Shown here: positions 53,401-62,229 of the stretch, piece by piece | Numbering within the stretch: the stretch's first letter is position 1 | Layout: each line of letters opens with the position of its first letter | NCBI RefSeq assembly: GCF_963667135.1 | Contig: NZ_OY762974.1 | Span: forward strand, 2,790,001-2,854,000 | Length of the DNA stretch: 64,000 bases | Source of the DNA: an uncultured Macellibacteroides sp. | GTDB lineage: Bacteria; Bacteroidota; Bacteroidia; Bacteroidales; Tannerellaceae | Reading direction: 5' to 3' | Notes under the pieces: generated by a model | The model's database searches: none | Told to the model about the DNA's origin: nothing | The model's input: the letters and a program-made list of their open reading frames with translations, nothing else | Position numbers and translations under genes: made by a program

Positions 53401-54096
53401 TGTGATGTAACAGGTCTACCAAAAGGAGTAATGTTTAATTCAATCAGAAATGTATATTTGAGAAATATCAATTTTTATATTTCAATAACTATCCCTGAAA
53501 ATGAATATCCTTTAGATGAAGATGTTCAGAAATTCATAGATTCAAATTGTGAAAATGACTCATCTATTTTACTTGAACAGATGTCAACTTTACTAAAAGG
53601 AGAAGATGGCCCTTATTCTATGATAAATTTACTTCCACACTACACAAATATTTCAGCACCAAGAGTTCTGTTTGCATTTGCGTCTGCTAAACATGAAAGA
53701 CTTTACACACTCATTGATGAACGTGAGTTCGAACAAATAAATATTATAGTAAATAATGGTGATACTCCAAGGGAAAAATTAGCTCGTACATCAGCTGAGT
53801 TTTCATTAAGAAAGTTTAACTCAACTAGAATACATTATTTGAATCAAAATGATTCAAATGAAATATTAGAACGTATTGCAAAAGATTATTATAACTACTA
53901 CATTATTAACAATTTCCCGTTTGAGATTGGATTGACGGGGAATAAAATTCAAACAGTAACATCAGCAATTTTCTCAGCAGCTTTTAAAATTTCTCAATGT
54001 TGGTATTTAAAACCAGGGAAATGGGATGCAGAAAGGTACTCAAAGGGAGTCAAGGAATTTTTTATCTTGAATGTAAAAAAAAGAATTGTTCAATAA
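50404..54096 (+). CDS. Zinc-ribbon/protein kinase/P-loop ATPase/Rossmann-like multidomain protein
   Basis: The ATG at 50404 lies inside the end of the preceding gene. The 1230-residue protein has several parts in order. A zinc ribbon comes first (C6, C9, C23, C26). A Ser/Thr-kinase-like domain spans about 45-300, with the glycine loop LARGFYGATF, the Lys of AIKII, the catalytic loop YHNDLHPGN (Asp about 182) and the DLG motif near 213. A P-loop ATPase has Walker A GMRGCGKT near 350-357 and Walker B IYFLLDDVS near 528. The C-terminal region, from about 920, has two Rossmann-like units (IDIAIIGLG and CDVTGLPKG; RVLFAFASAKH and EIGLTGNKIQT). No membrane segment is visible. It resembles kinase- or STAND-type immune sensors, but I know no family with this architecture. 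Confidence 0.75.
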   Translation: MEKYSCFNCPSKDYSYKELNDKCPLCKLQYGFPLEFHPDSIRNIKIIKPLARGFYGATFIGEIAPFGSLKIKKAIKIIPVELYKLHNKNFTEECENHLELSQNSNHFVKIDTSIYYESIPITFTNSVTISCHVVGLEYLEGLTLKDYLSQDRNIPARTIAQISIDLITLLQELRSNKKYHNDLHPGNIIVEELPATRIRYGEIDENIRVVAIDLGSLDQKTKSNDESNRVGDLHWVAQCLNLLSRKITDNLDKYEEKDWRLAFLLEEKSDFLKPEVIYQKQITYTDLIGQIKDTFYQQNSPWRHELKLKSFDDAVNAQSLSPWYVSSLFVDKDNAWTKSISIKGPQVITGMRGCGKTMLLRALEFHARLMPQNLDEESNVNAIIERLKSDSERYVGLYISCVKLLDFNVSQDTDNNEIFEPYSKLLIGYAIQALYSIRHLKELQADIVRKDYFVPIANTLSTLINNGQDLVNVTSDYDLENKLKRYLNSLSDGQSTYKITIHPKITFPQLADAIKKSSDIFAQSNIYFLLDDVSTRYLNDKNIIKLISELLFQDEICAFKFTTEAQTLEMVIMAPGSTSQAKIGRDYSIFDLGAEVNRIIHEDHHEGQRFIEDILLKRAKYYPLHPKNIKPSRILGDEKLITIAENIVKEEKGSLKKELYHGISALTAVCVGDLGDVITLYEFILRRSSDLDQYPIDAKIQNACYLELCNSRLYDLNRRNTNYMDFVESFAEASHHLLIQSAIRRARGESDRLRQYTSIFINITTGNKEEQYKKVRQLIDAGIFNLQGGPEASRTNRQGLKPQQQFKLVFRKLYGVNKHMGLSSSDRFELSGESLENWLYNPKNGKSILIKNLNPIPDEDIGRILAETNFIDRESKEINEAQQSIIFEDKLCENTILDYDYSYILDRLPSVTKLDSELYKDTIIDIAIIGLGFEEATLHSAKKIKKLNPQKVIFVRFKEVGFSNEILKVFEKFESQQIIIIDVDDFDNVLNLLDDKTVLCDVTGLPKGVMFNSIRNVYLRNINFYISITIPENEYPLDEDVQKFIDSNCENDSSILLEQMSTLLKGEDGPYSMINLLPHYTNISAPRVLFAFASAKHERLYTLIDEREFEQINIIVNNGDTPREKLARTSAEFSLRKFNSTRIHYLNQNDSNEILERIAKDYYNYYIINNFPFEIGLTGNKIQTVTSAIFSAAFKISQCWYLKPGKWDAERYSKGVKEFFILNVKKRIVQ

Positions 54097-54116
54097 ATAG
54101 TTAACTTTTATGTTTG
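54086..54116 (+). promoter_or_regulatory. Promoter of the GHKL-Z1-DUF4420-AIPR operon
   Basis: TTG at 54086-54088 and TATGTTTG at 54109-54116 are 20 bases apart, a full match to the Bacteroidetes promoter. It overlaps the last codons of the kinase-ATPase gene and lies 20 bases before the ATG of the GHKL gene. The downstream operon can therefore be transcribed independently of the upstream two-gene unit. Confidence 0.65.
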
Positions 54117-54135
54117 GATCATAATTAAATAATAT

Positions 54136-55617
54136 ATGGTAGATTTTTCATGCTTTATTTCTGAAGAAACCCCACCAAAAGCAAATGCTATGATCAATAC
54201 GTTCAGAGCATTTGGTTACAACCTGCAAACGGCCATTGCTGATATCATTGATAATAGTATTTCTGCTAAAGCAGAGAATGTGTGGATTAATTATGCCTGG
54301 AATGGCACAGATTCATGGGTAACTATCCTTGACGATGGTGAAGGAATGAACCGCAGTTCGCTTGTAAATGCAATGACTCCAGGGAGTAAAGACCCAAATG
54401 ATGAAAGAGATGAAAACGATTTAGGCAGATTTGGATTAGGTCTCAAAACTTCTTCATTTTCTCAATGTAAGGTTTTGACTGTTGCTTCAAAAACAGAAGG
54501 ATATGCTGTATTGAAAAGATGTTGGGATTTAGATTTTGTAAATCAAACAGGAAAATGGTCATTACTTGATTATATTTCTGACGAAAGCAATTTGGATAAG
54601 CTTTCTGAAATGAAATCAGGGACTTTGGTTTTATGGCAGAATCTTGACAGACTTATTGGTAATTCACACAAAGAAAATGATGCTGCCCGAAAAGTTTTTC
54701 TTGAAGAATTTGCTCTTGTGGAAGAGCACTTGGGATTGGTTTTTCATAGGTATCTCCAGAAAAAGAAGCTTAAATTATTCATTAATGGGATTTCAATTGA
54801 ACCATGGGATCCATTTATGAAAGAAGAAAACGGTGGACAGCTTATTTGTTCAGAAGGACCAGATGCAAATGGTATAACTATAAAATGTTGCGTATTACCG
54901 CACATTTCAAATATAGATGTTGAAGCTAGAAAGAAAGCCAAAACAGACGACTGGTATAAGTTGCAGGGATTCTATATCTATAGAAATGAAAGACTGTTAC
55001 TTTATGGTGACTGGCTTGGATTATTTTCAAAAAATGAACATTGCAAAAATGCCAGAATTCTGATTGATATTCCAAACAAACTTGATCATCTTTGGAAAAT
55101 AGATATTAAAAAAGCGACAGCAACACCTTCGATTTCCATTCGCAAGGATTTGGTTCGCCTTGGCAAAATGACAAGACTTGCCGCGGCAAATATCTACCGG
55201 TTCAGAGGAAACCAAATTATGTTGGACGATTCCATAAGAAGTTTCGATTTTCAATCAGTTTGGAAAGCCTCTAAGTTAAGAGATGGTTCAGTAAAGTATT
55301 ATGTCAACCAGAAACATCCAATCATAGAACGTTTATTAGAATCAGATATTATCAGTAAAAATGATTTTAAGGGAATTTTAGATCTTATAGGAAATACGAC
55401 TCCAATCGAATCAATAATTCAGAATTACAGCGAAAATCCTGAAAGCCTTGAATTAAGGTCAGAAAACAGTGACCTTGTTGAAGGTACTATTTTACTGGCT
55501 AAACTTATGTTTGATTCGTTGCTTCAAACGGGAATTAGTAATGATTATGCACTTAAACAGATTTTTCATATACAACCATTCAATGAGTACCCACAACTTG
55601 TTGAATACCTTAAATAG
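54136..55617 (+). CDS. MORC/MutL-like GHKL ATPase of a Z1/AIPR defence system
   Basis: The 493-residue protein has the GHKL ATPase motifs: AIADIIDNSISA near residue 37, ILDDGEGMNRSSL near 62, and GRFGLGLKTSSF near 98, followed by a transducer-like region and a helical tail. This is the prokaryotic group from which eukaryotic MORC ATPases are thought to derive; it is found in operons with Z1, DUF4420 and AIPR genes. It probably acts as an ATP-driven DNA clamp. Six bases separate it from the Z1 gene. Confidence 0.9.
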   Translation: MVDFSCFISEETPPKANAMINTFRAFGYNLQTAIADIIDNSISAKAENVWINYAWNGTDSWVTILDDGEGMNRSSLVNAMTPGSKDPNDERDENDLGRFGLGLKTSSFSQCKVLTVASKTEGYAVLKRCWDLDFVNQTGKWSLLDYISDESNLDKLSEMKSGTLVLWQNLDRLIGNSHKENDAARKVFLEEFALVEEHLGLVFHRYLQKKKLKLFINGISIEPWDPFMKEENGGQLICSEGPDANGITIKCCVLPHISNIDVEARKKAKTDDWYKLQGFYIYRNERLLLYGDWLGLFSKNEHCKNARILIDIPNKLDHLWKIDIKKATATPSISIRKDLVRLGKMTRLAAANIYRFRGNQIMLDDSIRSFDFQSVWKASKLRDGSVKYYVNQKHPIIERLLESDIISKNDFKGILDLIGNTTPIESIIQNYSENPESLELRSENSDLVEGTILLAKLMFDSLLQTGISNDYALKQIFHIQPFNEYPQLVEYLK

Positions 55618-55623
55618 AACATT

Positions 55624-58410
55624 ATGATTGAAAATGCCAGAAACATTGGTCACATTTTACTTTCTAAATATAATAGGAGAGACGTTACAATTGATACAAT
55701 AATTGATGAGGTTAATAATATCTACTTAATGCCTGCATTTAAAGATATTGATAAAGAGGAATTAATATCAATACTTGTTGGGGATTTTGAAATTCATGCT
55801 AAAGAAGCTACTCTTCTTGTGGCTGAAGATATTAAACCCTGGTTGTATGAAGAAAAATCAAAAATCAAACCGGATTTATGGAATCGATACCGGATTTATA
55901 TGAATCAAAAAGATTCATCTTTTCCACTAGACAATTTAGATGATATTACAGATAAAATTCTGGATAAATGTGTGAATCCAAAGACTAAAGGGCGTTGGGA
56001 CAGACGCGGTATGGTGGTAGGTAATGTGCAATCAGGCAAAACAGCAAACTATACCGGACTAATAAATAAAGCTACTGATGCCGGATATAAACTAATTATC
56101 ATAATTGCAGGGATTCATAATAGTTTAAGGGCTCAAACACAGTATAGAATTGATGAAGGATTCATAGGAAGAGACAGTTCGGATTTTATAATTAAAAAGA
56201 GGAATAGCAGAATTGGTGTTGGTTTAATAAAAGCTGATACTGAAATCTATTCATATACTTCTACAGATAATAAAGGTGATTTTAATCGAACAACAGCAAC
56301 TAGATTAAATGTACCTATAGGCGGTAAAAGTCCAACAGTTTTAGTTATTAAAAAGAATAAGAGTATTCTTGAGAATCTGATTTTATGGCTTCATAATTTC
56401 GCTACAGAAGATTCAAACGGAGATAAAAAGATTTTCGATGTTCCATTACTTGTAATTGATGATGAGGCGGATAATGCGTCCGTAAATTCGGGAACTGAAA
56501 CAGATATCAAAACAATAAACAGATTAATCCGTACTTTACTAAATCTGTTTAATCAAAATACATTCATTGGCTATACTGCAACACCTTACGCCAATATATT
56601 TATACCAACAGCTTGGAATGAAGAATTGGAAACAATGGTTAAGGATGTGAGACTAAAAGTTGGAGAAGATCTTTTTCCACGTGATTTTATTGTCAACATT
56701 CCAGCACCGTCCAATTATATTGGAGCAGTTAAAGTGTTTGGTTATGAGAATAATGAAACAGGGGAGAAGTTTAGTGGTTTGGATATCATTCGATCTGCTG
56801 AGGATCAGGAACCTTACTTTCCTCTTAGATTAAATAGTATAAACAAGAGTGAATTGCCTGAGGATGTACCGTGTAGTTTAAGAAGAGCCATTAAATCGTT
56901 TATACTAACCTGTGCAATCCGAAGGCTCAGAGGACAGGAAAACAAGCATAATTCAATGTTGGTTCATGTGGCATTATATGTATCATGGATTGACAGAGTC
57001 GCTTGGCTGGTAAATGAGATTATCAGAGATTATAAATTGCAAATCCGTTCTGGTCAGGGAACGTTGATTGAAGAACTGGAAATCCTTTTCATTGAAGACT
57101 TTATACCTACAACAGATAATATCATTGAGAATCTTTCTTACAATGACTATAAAATTAAAAAACATACATGGAAAGAAGTAAAAGCTGTTTTAATTGATGC
57201 TGTGATGAAAATTGAAGTTCGTGCAGTTCATGGAACAAAGAACACTCGTAATCTGGAATTTCATAATATAGAAGACATTAACTATAACGATTATGACAAT
57301 GGAATGTCTGTTATTGCTGTCGGAGGTAATAGATTAGCCCGTGGAATTACACTTGAAGGTTTGTCTGTCAGTTATTACCTCAGAACTACAAGGCTTTATG
57401 ACTCCCTAATGCAAATGGGAAGATGGTTTGGCTTTAGACCAGGATATGTTGATTTGTGTAGACTCTACACCACTGAACAGTTGATAAACTGGTATAGACA
57501 CGTAACACTGGCAACTGAAGAAATGCGTGCAGATTTTGATGAAATGTCCGCACTTAATAAACGCCCTGTTGACTATCAATTGAAGGTTAGGACACATCCT
57601 GAAATGGTTGCTATCAACAAGCTTAGTATTACCAGTGCCAATAAAATGCGTGATACAGAAATATTAAGTGTAAGTTATTCCGGTAAAACAATACAGACAT
57701 ATATTTTTGAAAAAAACAAATCAATAGTTTTAAACAATTATAAATTTTTTACATCTTTATTGTTGAAATTACCTACGCCGGACAAAGACGAAGCTAATAC
57801 ACTTTTGTGGAGAAATATTAGTTCTGACTTAATTGTTGATTTTATTGAATTTTACACGCAAAACTATTTCAATGATAATGTTTTATGTCGGTATATTGAA
57901 AAACAAAGAAAAGGAGGAAAACTATTACTTTGGTCAGTTGCGGTTATTTTAAATTCACAAAATACAGTTTCAGCTGATGGTAAATTAAAAGGTCTTCCAG
58001 TTTCTAAACATGTATTTAATTGGTCTAACGGCAGTAAAAACGGAGGCCTTCCTGCCCGTAATTTTACGGAAAATGTAAATACATTGACAGTTGCAGGTGG
58101 TAAGAATGCAATCCTTGATAAAAGAGCGAGAATGGTTGATCTAAATCTTGAAGATGTAAATCCGGCTGAAGATATAATTAAAGCCAGAAGAAATGAATTA
58201 GAAACTCCATTATTAGTTTTATATCCTTTTGACCCGCGCATCTCCGACCAACTTGACATAGAATGTCCATTGGTGGGTTATGGTGTTTTGTTTCCTTCTT
58301 TTCAAGATGAAGTTAAGGTGGAATATGTTACACGTTCTATGCCATCTGATTATGAAGATGATTATGAAGAAACTCAGGTAGATGATGATACAGATTCAGA
58401 TGATGAGTAA
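55624..58410 (+). CDS. Z1-domain superfamily 2 helicase
   Basis: The 928-residue protein has helicase motifs of the Z1 family: Walker A GNVQSGKTANYTG near residue 137, motif II VIDDEADNASVNSG near 278, motif III YTATPYANIF near 318, motif V GGNRLARGITLEG near 565, and motif VI MQMGRWFGFRPGY near 597. The C-terminus is very acidic (DYEDDYEETQVDDDTDSDDE). Z1 proteins occur with MORC-like ATPases in predicted restriction systems and probably translocate on DNA. The end overlaps the DUF4420 gene. Confidence 0.93.
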   Translation: MIENARNIGHILLSKYNRRDVTIDTIIDEVNNIYLMPAFKDIDKEELISILVGDFEIHAKEATLLVAEDIKPWLYEEKSKIKPDLWNRYRIYMNQKDSSFPLDNLDDITDKILDKCVNPKTKGRWDRRGMVVGNVQSGKTANYTGLINKATDAGYKLIIIIAGIHNSLRAQTQYRIDEGFIGRDSSDFIIKKRNSRIGVGLIKADTEIYSYTSTDNKGDFNRTTATRLNVPIGGKSPTVLVIKKNKSILENLILWLHNFATEDSNGDKKIFDVPLLVIDDEADNASVNSGTETDIKTINRLIRTLLNLFNQNTFIGYTATPYANIFIPTAWNEELETMVKDVRLKVGEDLFPRDFIVNIPAPSNYIGAVKVFGYENNETGEKFSGLDIIRSAEDQEPYFPLRLNSINKSELPEDVPCSLRRAIKSFILTCAIRRLRGQENKHNSMLVHVALYVSWIDRVAWLVNEIIRDYKLQIRSGQGTLIEELEILFIEDFIPTTDNIIENLSYNDYKIKKHTWKEVKAVLIDAVMKIEVRAVHGTKNTRNLEFHNIEDINYNDYDNGMSVIAVGGNRLARGITLEGLSVSYYLRTTRLYDSLMQMGRWFGFRPGYVDLCRLYTTEQLINWYRHVTLATEEMRADFDEMSALNKRPVDYQLKVRTHPEMVAINKLSITSANKMRDTEILSVSYSGKTIQTYIFEKNKSIVLNNYKFFTSLLLKLPTPDKDEANTLLWRNISSDLIVDFIEFYTQNYFNDNVLCRYIEKQRKGGKLLLWSVAVILNSQNTVSADGKLKGLPVSKHVFNWSNGSKNGGLPARNFTENVNTLTVAGGKNAILDKRARMVDLNLEDVNPAEDIIKARRNELETPLLVLYPFDPRISDQLDIECPLVGYGVLFPSFQDEVKVEYVTRSMPSDYEDDYEETQVDDDTDSDDE

Positions 58411-59395
58411 ACTAAAAGAAATATGGGAAAATCAGGCTTCGTCTATAAAGAATGAAGTAATCAGGGAAAGAGTAGAAAGTATTCCCGGTTTAAACTGTTA
58501 TGTAGGAACTATATCTTGGTCAAAAGCTAAGATTTTTTTACTTGAATTAAATGCTTCATGTCCTGTACATTCAAATTATTTAACGCGTTTTATTGGTGTA
58601 GAAATACAGGTACTACCAGCTAATAAAGGCATAAAAGAGTTAGCAATTATTTTACTTGAAAATGAATTGTCAGATATTTTTACATTTTTCATTGAAGACA
58701 TAATAAACTCATTGACAAGTGTAAATAATCAGGAAGATGCAATTATAATTATATCCCGTAAAATAAATTATTGGAAAAAACTTTTCAGTAAATATACCGG
58801 AGGGTTATTGACCCCCCAGCAACAGCGTGGATTGTTTGGTGAGTTGTATTTTCTGAAATTAATTCTTGATAATTTGATTAGTAGTGAGAGAGTGATTCGT
58901 GCATGGGAAGCACCTTCTGGCAAAAATCAGGATTTTATTTTCGATGGTAATGCTATTGAAATAAAAACTTCTAAATCAAATTCACCTTCAATAAGCATTT
59001 CAAATGAGTATCAACTTGATACAACCGGATTAAAGAGTCTGTTTATTGCTTTCTATAATTTGAATGAATATCCTGGAAAAGAATATACACTATTAAGTAT
59101 TATTATGGACATTAGAACTAAATTGAAATCTAAACCGGATGTTTTGACAGAATTCAATATAAAATTGGAAAGTTTAGGTATAACTACCGACAATGAAGCT
59201 GAATTTAATTCAATGACTCTTTCTGTTCGGGACGAAAAGTATTATTTAGTAACTCCTGAGTTTCCCAAAATTACAACTGAGACTATCGATAATGCTATTT
59301 CAAAGATTTCTTATGAGATAGCACCGAATCAATGCAGTGATTTTGAAATTCCTTTCAATTCAATTATAACTAAACTAAAAAATGATTGCTGTTGA
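58403..59395 (+). CDS. DUF4420 PD-(D/E)XK-type protein
   Basis: I choose the ATG at 58403 (MSKLKEIWENQ), which overlaps the Z1 stop by 8 bases; ATGs at 58382 and 58385 are alternatives. The 330-residue protein has GLLTPQQQRGLFGELYFL near residue 140 and a nuclease-like core with the Asp of NQDFIFDGNAIEIKTSKS (D...EIK). This matches DUF4420, the PD-(D/E)XK motif protein of the MORC/Z1 systems. It is the probable nuclease. It overlaps the AIPR gene by 14 bases. Confidence 0.88.
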   Translation: MSKLKEIWENQASSIKNEVIRERVESIPGLNCYVGTISWSKAKIFLLELNASCPVHSNYLTRFIGVEIQVLPANKGIKELAIILLENELSDIFTFFIEDIINSLTSVNNQEDAIIIISRKINYWKKLFSKYTGGLLTPQQQRGLFGELYFLKLILDNLISSERVIRAWEAPSGKNQDFIFDGNAIEIKTSKSNSPSISISNEYQLDTTGLKSLFIAFYNLNEYPGKEYTLLSIIMDIRTKLKSKPDVLTEFNIKLESLGITTDNEAEFNSMTLSVRDEKYYLVTPEFPKITTETIDNAISKISYEIAPNQCSDFEIPFNSIITKLKNDCC

Positions 59396-61787
59396 CCTTA
59401 AAACAAATACTGATTTTGAATTAGCTTTATTTATTCAAAACTTGTTCCACGAAATTCAATCTTTAACTTATTCTGATGAAGATGGTGATTCGAAAGAAAA
59501 TAAGTTTACTGAATATGTAATGGAAAAACTGGCTGAATCTGGCGAAACAGAAGGAGTCAGACTTTGCCCTTACATTAAAGAAAACAAATTTGAAAATATT
59601 CAATACAAAATTAATGGTTATGCATTGGAAGAAGGATATGAAAATATTGATATTTTTATTTCTTACTATGTTGATACTAATGAACATTACCGCGTTCTGA
59701 AAGCTGACTTTGAAAAACTTATTAAATGGTCGACATCCTTTGTTAATGCTGGATTAAAAGGATATTTAGACGAAATTGAACAATCGTCAGAAGCATATGG
59801 TCTGGCACGTATTTTGAGCCAGAATCGTAATGATATAATTAGAATCAGAATTTTTCTTATTTCAAACGGTGAAATTACACATGATACTCCTAAAGATTTT
59901 CATTTAAAGAATATGGAAGATATCCTTGTACGATTTGAAATATGGGATATTGAAAGATTATATAGACTGGATCAGTCCAAAGGAAACAGAGAACCCATTG
60001 AACTTGATTTTGATGAAATGTTAGGAACGACTATTCCTTGTCTTGAAATGCCTGTGAAAAATAATTTATATGAATGTTATCTGGCGATAGTACCTGGGAG
60101 TATATTATCTCTATTGTATAAGAATTACGGTACCAGATTATTGGAAAGTAATGTTCGGGCCTTCCTTCAGCAGACTGGAAAAATAAATCAGGGCATTAGA
60201 GATACTATCAGATTTAAACCCCACATGTTTTTGACCTATAATAACGGACTTTCCACTACTGCCCAGGAAGTCCGTACCCGTAGATCCGAGAATGGTCAGC
60301 TTGAAATAGTATCCATTAAAGATTTTCAAATTGTAAATGGAGGACAGACTACAGCTTCACTTTTTCATACCTCACGAAAATATAAAGAAGCAAACATAAA
60401 TGAAGTGTTTGTACAGATGAAGCTAACAGTAATAAAGGACGAAGATAAAAAAACAGAAACTATACCACTCATTTCCAGATACGCAAACAGCCAAAATAAG
60501 GTTACTGAACTTGATTTATCATCCAATAATCCATTTTTACAGAGACTTGAAGAGCTGTCAAGAACGACATATGCAATTCACCCTGAAGATAGAAGTAAAC
60601 AAACAATCTGGTTTTTTGAACGTGTATCCGGTCAGTATAAGGAAGCTTTGAATAAAGAGGGTAGTATCAGTAAACAGAACTCCTTCAAATTAAAATATCC
60701 GAAAGAACAGGTTTTGATAAAATCTGACGTTGCTAAGGTGATGAATATATGGAAATTACAACCATATCAGGTGTCAAAGGGTTCGCAAAAAAACTACGTT
60801 AGTTTCATAAAAGAAATTGATAAAGAATCAAAATCCAAAAAGATAAACCGTGTTTATTGGGAAGATATTGTAGCTAACGCTATATTATTTAGAGAAACAG
60901 ACAAACTGTTTGGCCGTAAAAACGTAAATGCAATTGGTGATACTAACATTAAATCACACACTACCGGATATGCTCTATCCTATTTTCACTACCTTACATC
61001 TAATAAGATAAATCTTGGAGAAATCTGGCGTAAACAATATGTTGATGAAAGGCTTTTACTGGAGATTAGAAAACTTGTATTGCAAGTGTATGATTTCTTC
61101 ACAAACCTTGATGTTGCTTTAATTAGTGAAGCAGCTAAGAGCGAAAAAAACTGGCAAAGGTTAATCCAAAATGGAATTAATCCAATGAACATGGGTGTCG
61201 TATCCTCATATTTAATTACAGATGATGAAAACAAAGTAAGATATGAAACTCAATCGGACGATGCTAAAGAAATAGCAAAATATGAAGCTAAACAAACTAT
61301 ATCTAATTTAAGTCTTAAATTCTGGGATGGTCTTTGCTTATTCATGTTGAAACAGAATTGTCTGACCATATATCAGCAAAATTATGTGTCATTAATAAGA
61401 AACAAGATCAGGGTTAATTGCGATTTCACTGACATTGATATAGAAAAAGGAATTAAAATATTAGACTCATTATCAGAGCAGGGAATTGACTTTGAAGACA
61501 TCAAGCTTTTAAGCAAACTTGAGGATGACTCAATTGAAGATGCTGATATGATTTTCCATTATGTATACTCAATAAAGTCAGAAGAATGGAAACAAATCAT
61601 TGCAATTGGAGAAAAGACAAGAAAACTTTCTGAAAATGAGATTAGCACAATAAAAACTGTTATTCAAAAAATCAAAACTAAATCAAATATTGATCTAAAA
61701 AGATTAAGGATTGTCAAAGAAGCACTGGATAAGATGAAGAAATTTTTGCCTATAATTGATAAACCTGGATCAATTAACAATCTCTAA
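59382..61787 (+). CDS. AIPR family (abortive phage infection) protein
   Basis: The 801-residue protein has the AIPR signatures FLTYNNGLSTTAQEV near residue 284 and QIVNGGQTTASLFH near 317, then ISRYANSQNKVTELDLSSNNPF near 365. It continues with the conserved IWFFERVSGQYKEAL. The family was first known from lactococcal AbiR-type abortive infection proteins and occurs at the end of MORC-Z1-DUF4420 operons. Its biochemical activity is not settled. It starts inside the end of the DUF4420 gene, so the four genes form one coupled operon. Confidence 0.92.
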   Translation: MIAVDLKTNTDFELALFIQNLFHEIQSLTYSDEDGDSKENKFTEYVMEKLAESGETEGVRLCPYIKENKFENIQYKINGYALEEGYENIDIFISYYVDTNEHYRVLKADFEKLIKWSTSFVNAGLKGYLDEIEQSSEAYGLARILSQNRNDIIRIRIFLISNGEITHDTPKDFHLKNMEDILVRFEIWDIERLYRLDQSKGNREPIELDFDEMLGTTIPCLEMPVKNNLYECYLAIVPGSILSLLYKNYGTRLLESNVRAFLQQTGKINQGIRDTIRFKPHMFLTYNNGLSTTAQEVRTRRSENGQLEIVSIKDFQIVNGGQTTASLFHTSRKYKEANINEVFVQMKLTVIKDEDKKTETIPLISRYANSQNKVTELDLSSNNPFLQRLEELSRTTYAIHPEDRSKQTIWFFERVSGQYKEALNKEGSISKQNSFKLKYPKEQVLIKSDVAKVMNIWKLQPYQVSKGSQKNYVSFIKEIDKESKSKKINRVYWEDIVANAILFRETDKLFGRKNVNAIGDTNIKSHTTGYALSYFHYLTSNKINLGEIWRKQYVDERLLLEIRKLVLQVYDFFTNLDVALISEAAKSEKNWQRLIQNGINPMNMGVVSSYLITDDENKVRYETQSDDAKEIAKYEAKQTISNLSLKFWDGLCLFMLKQNCLTIYQQNYVSLIRNKIRVNCDFTDIDIEKGIKILDSLSEQGIDFEDIKLLSKLEDDSIEDADMIFHYVYSIKSEEWKQIIAIGEKTRKLSENEISTIKTVIQKIKTKSNIDLKRLRIVKEALDKMKKFLPIIDKPGSINNL

Positions 61788-62016
61788 ATGAAGATTAGGA
61801 TATTATTGTTGCTGTGAAAAAACTTTTGAGATAAAGATATCATGAATGGTTAATATGATTACAGCGCTGTGAAGTTATTTTTCCGGCACATTTGTGAGTG
61901 ATATAGGTGGCACATTTGAAGTGATATTATCACGAAGAACCATTTGGTGTGATATATTCAAAATTTCAATAAAAAGAAAGGATCATGGGGATGGAAGGCG
62001 TTAAAAATTGATTAGC
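61788..62016. mobile_element. Left end of a truncated IS21-type element with three internal repeats
   Basis: Three related units stand in a row: GGCACATTTG...GTGATAT at 61885-61905, GGCACATTTGAAGTGATAT at 61909-61927 and AACCATTTGGTGTGATATA at 61938-61956. IS21 elements carry such multiple terminal repeats outside the istA gene. The element may begin near TGTGAAGTT at 61869. The rest of the element is missing. Confidence 0.6.
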
Positions 62017-62229
62017 ATGAAAGACAAATCAGAAATTATCAGATTACGAAATTATGAGGGTCTGAGCGAAAGGAAGATTTCACTCAGGCTAGGCTTTAGT
62101 CGCATTACGGTACACCGGATATTGAGTGAGTATACAAATGACCTGAAGGACCAGGAAGGGGATAAATCCAGGATGGAGGCGTATATATTAACACCCCCAA
62201 TTTATAAAATGAATATATCAGCGGTTTAA
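62017..62229 (+). pseudogene. istA-like transposase fragment, N-terminal HTH only
   Basis: The 70-codon frame from the ATG at 62017 encodes an HTH that matches IstA starts in Bacteroidetes (EIIRLRNYEGLSERKISLRL, GFSRITVHRILSEY). It continues to about ILTPPIYK and then diverges into unrelated codons and a stop. The DDE catalytic domain and istB are absent, so it is a truncated remnant. It stands directly after the AIPR gene. Confidence 0.65.
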
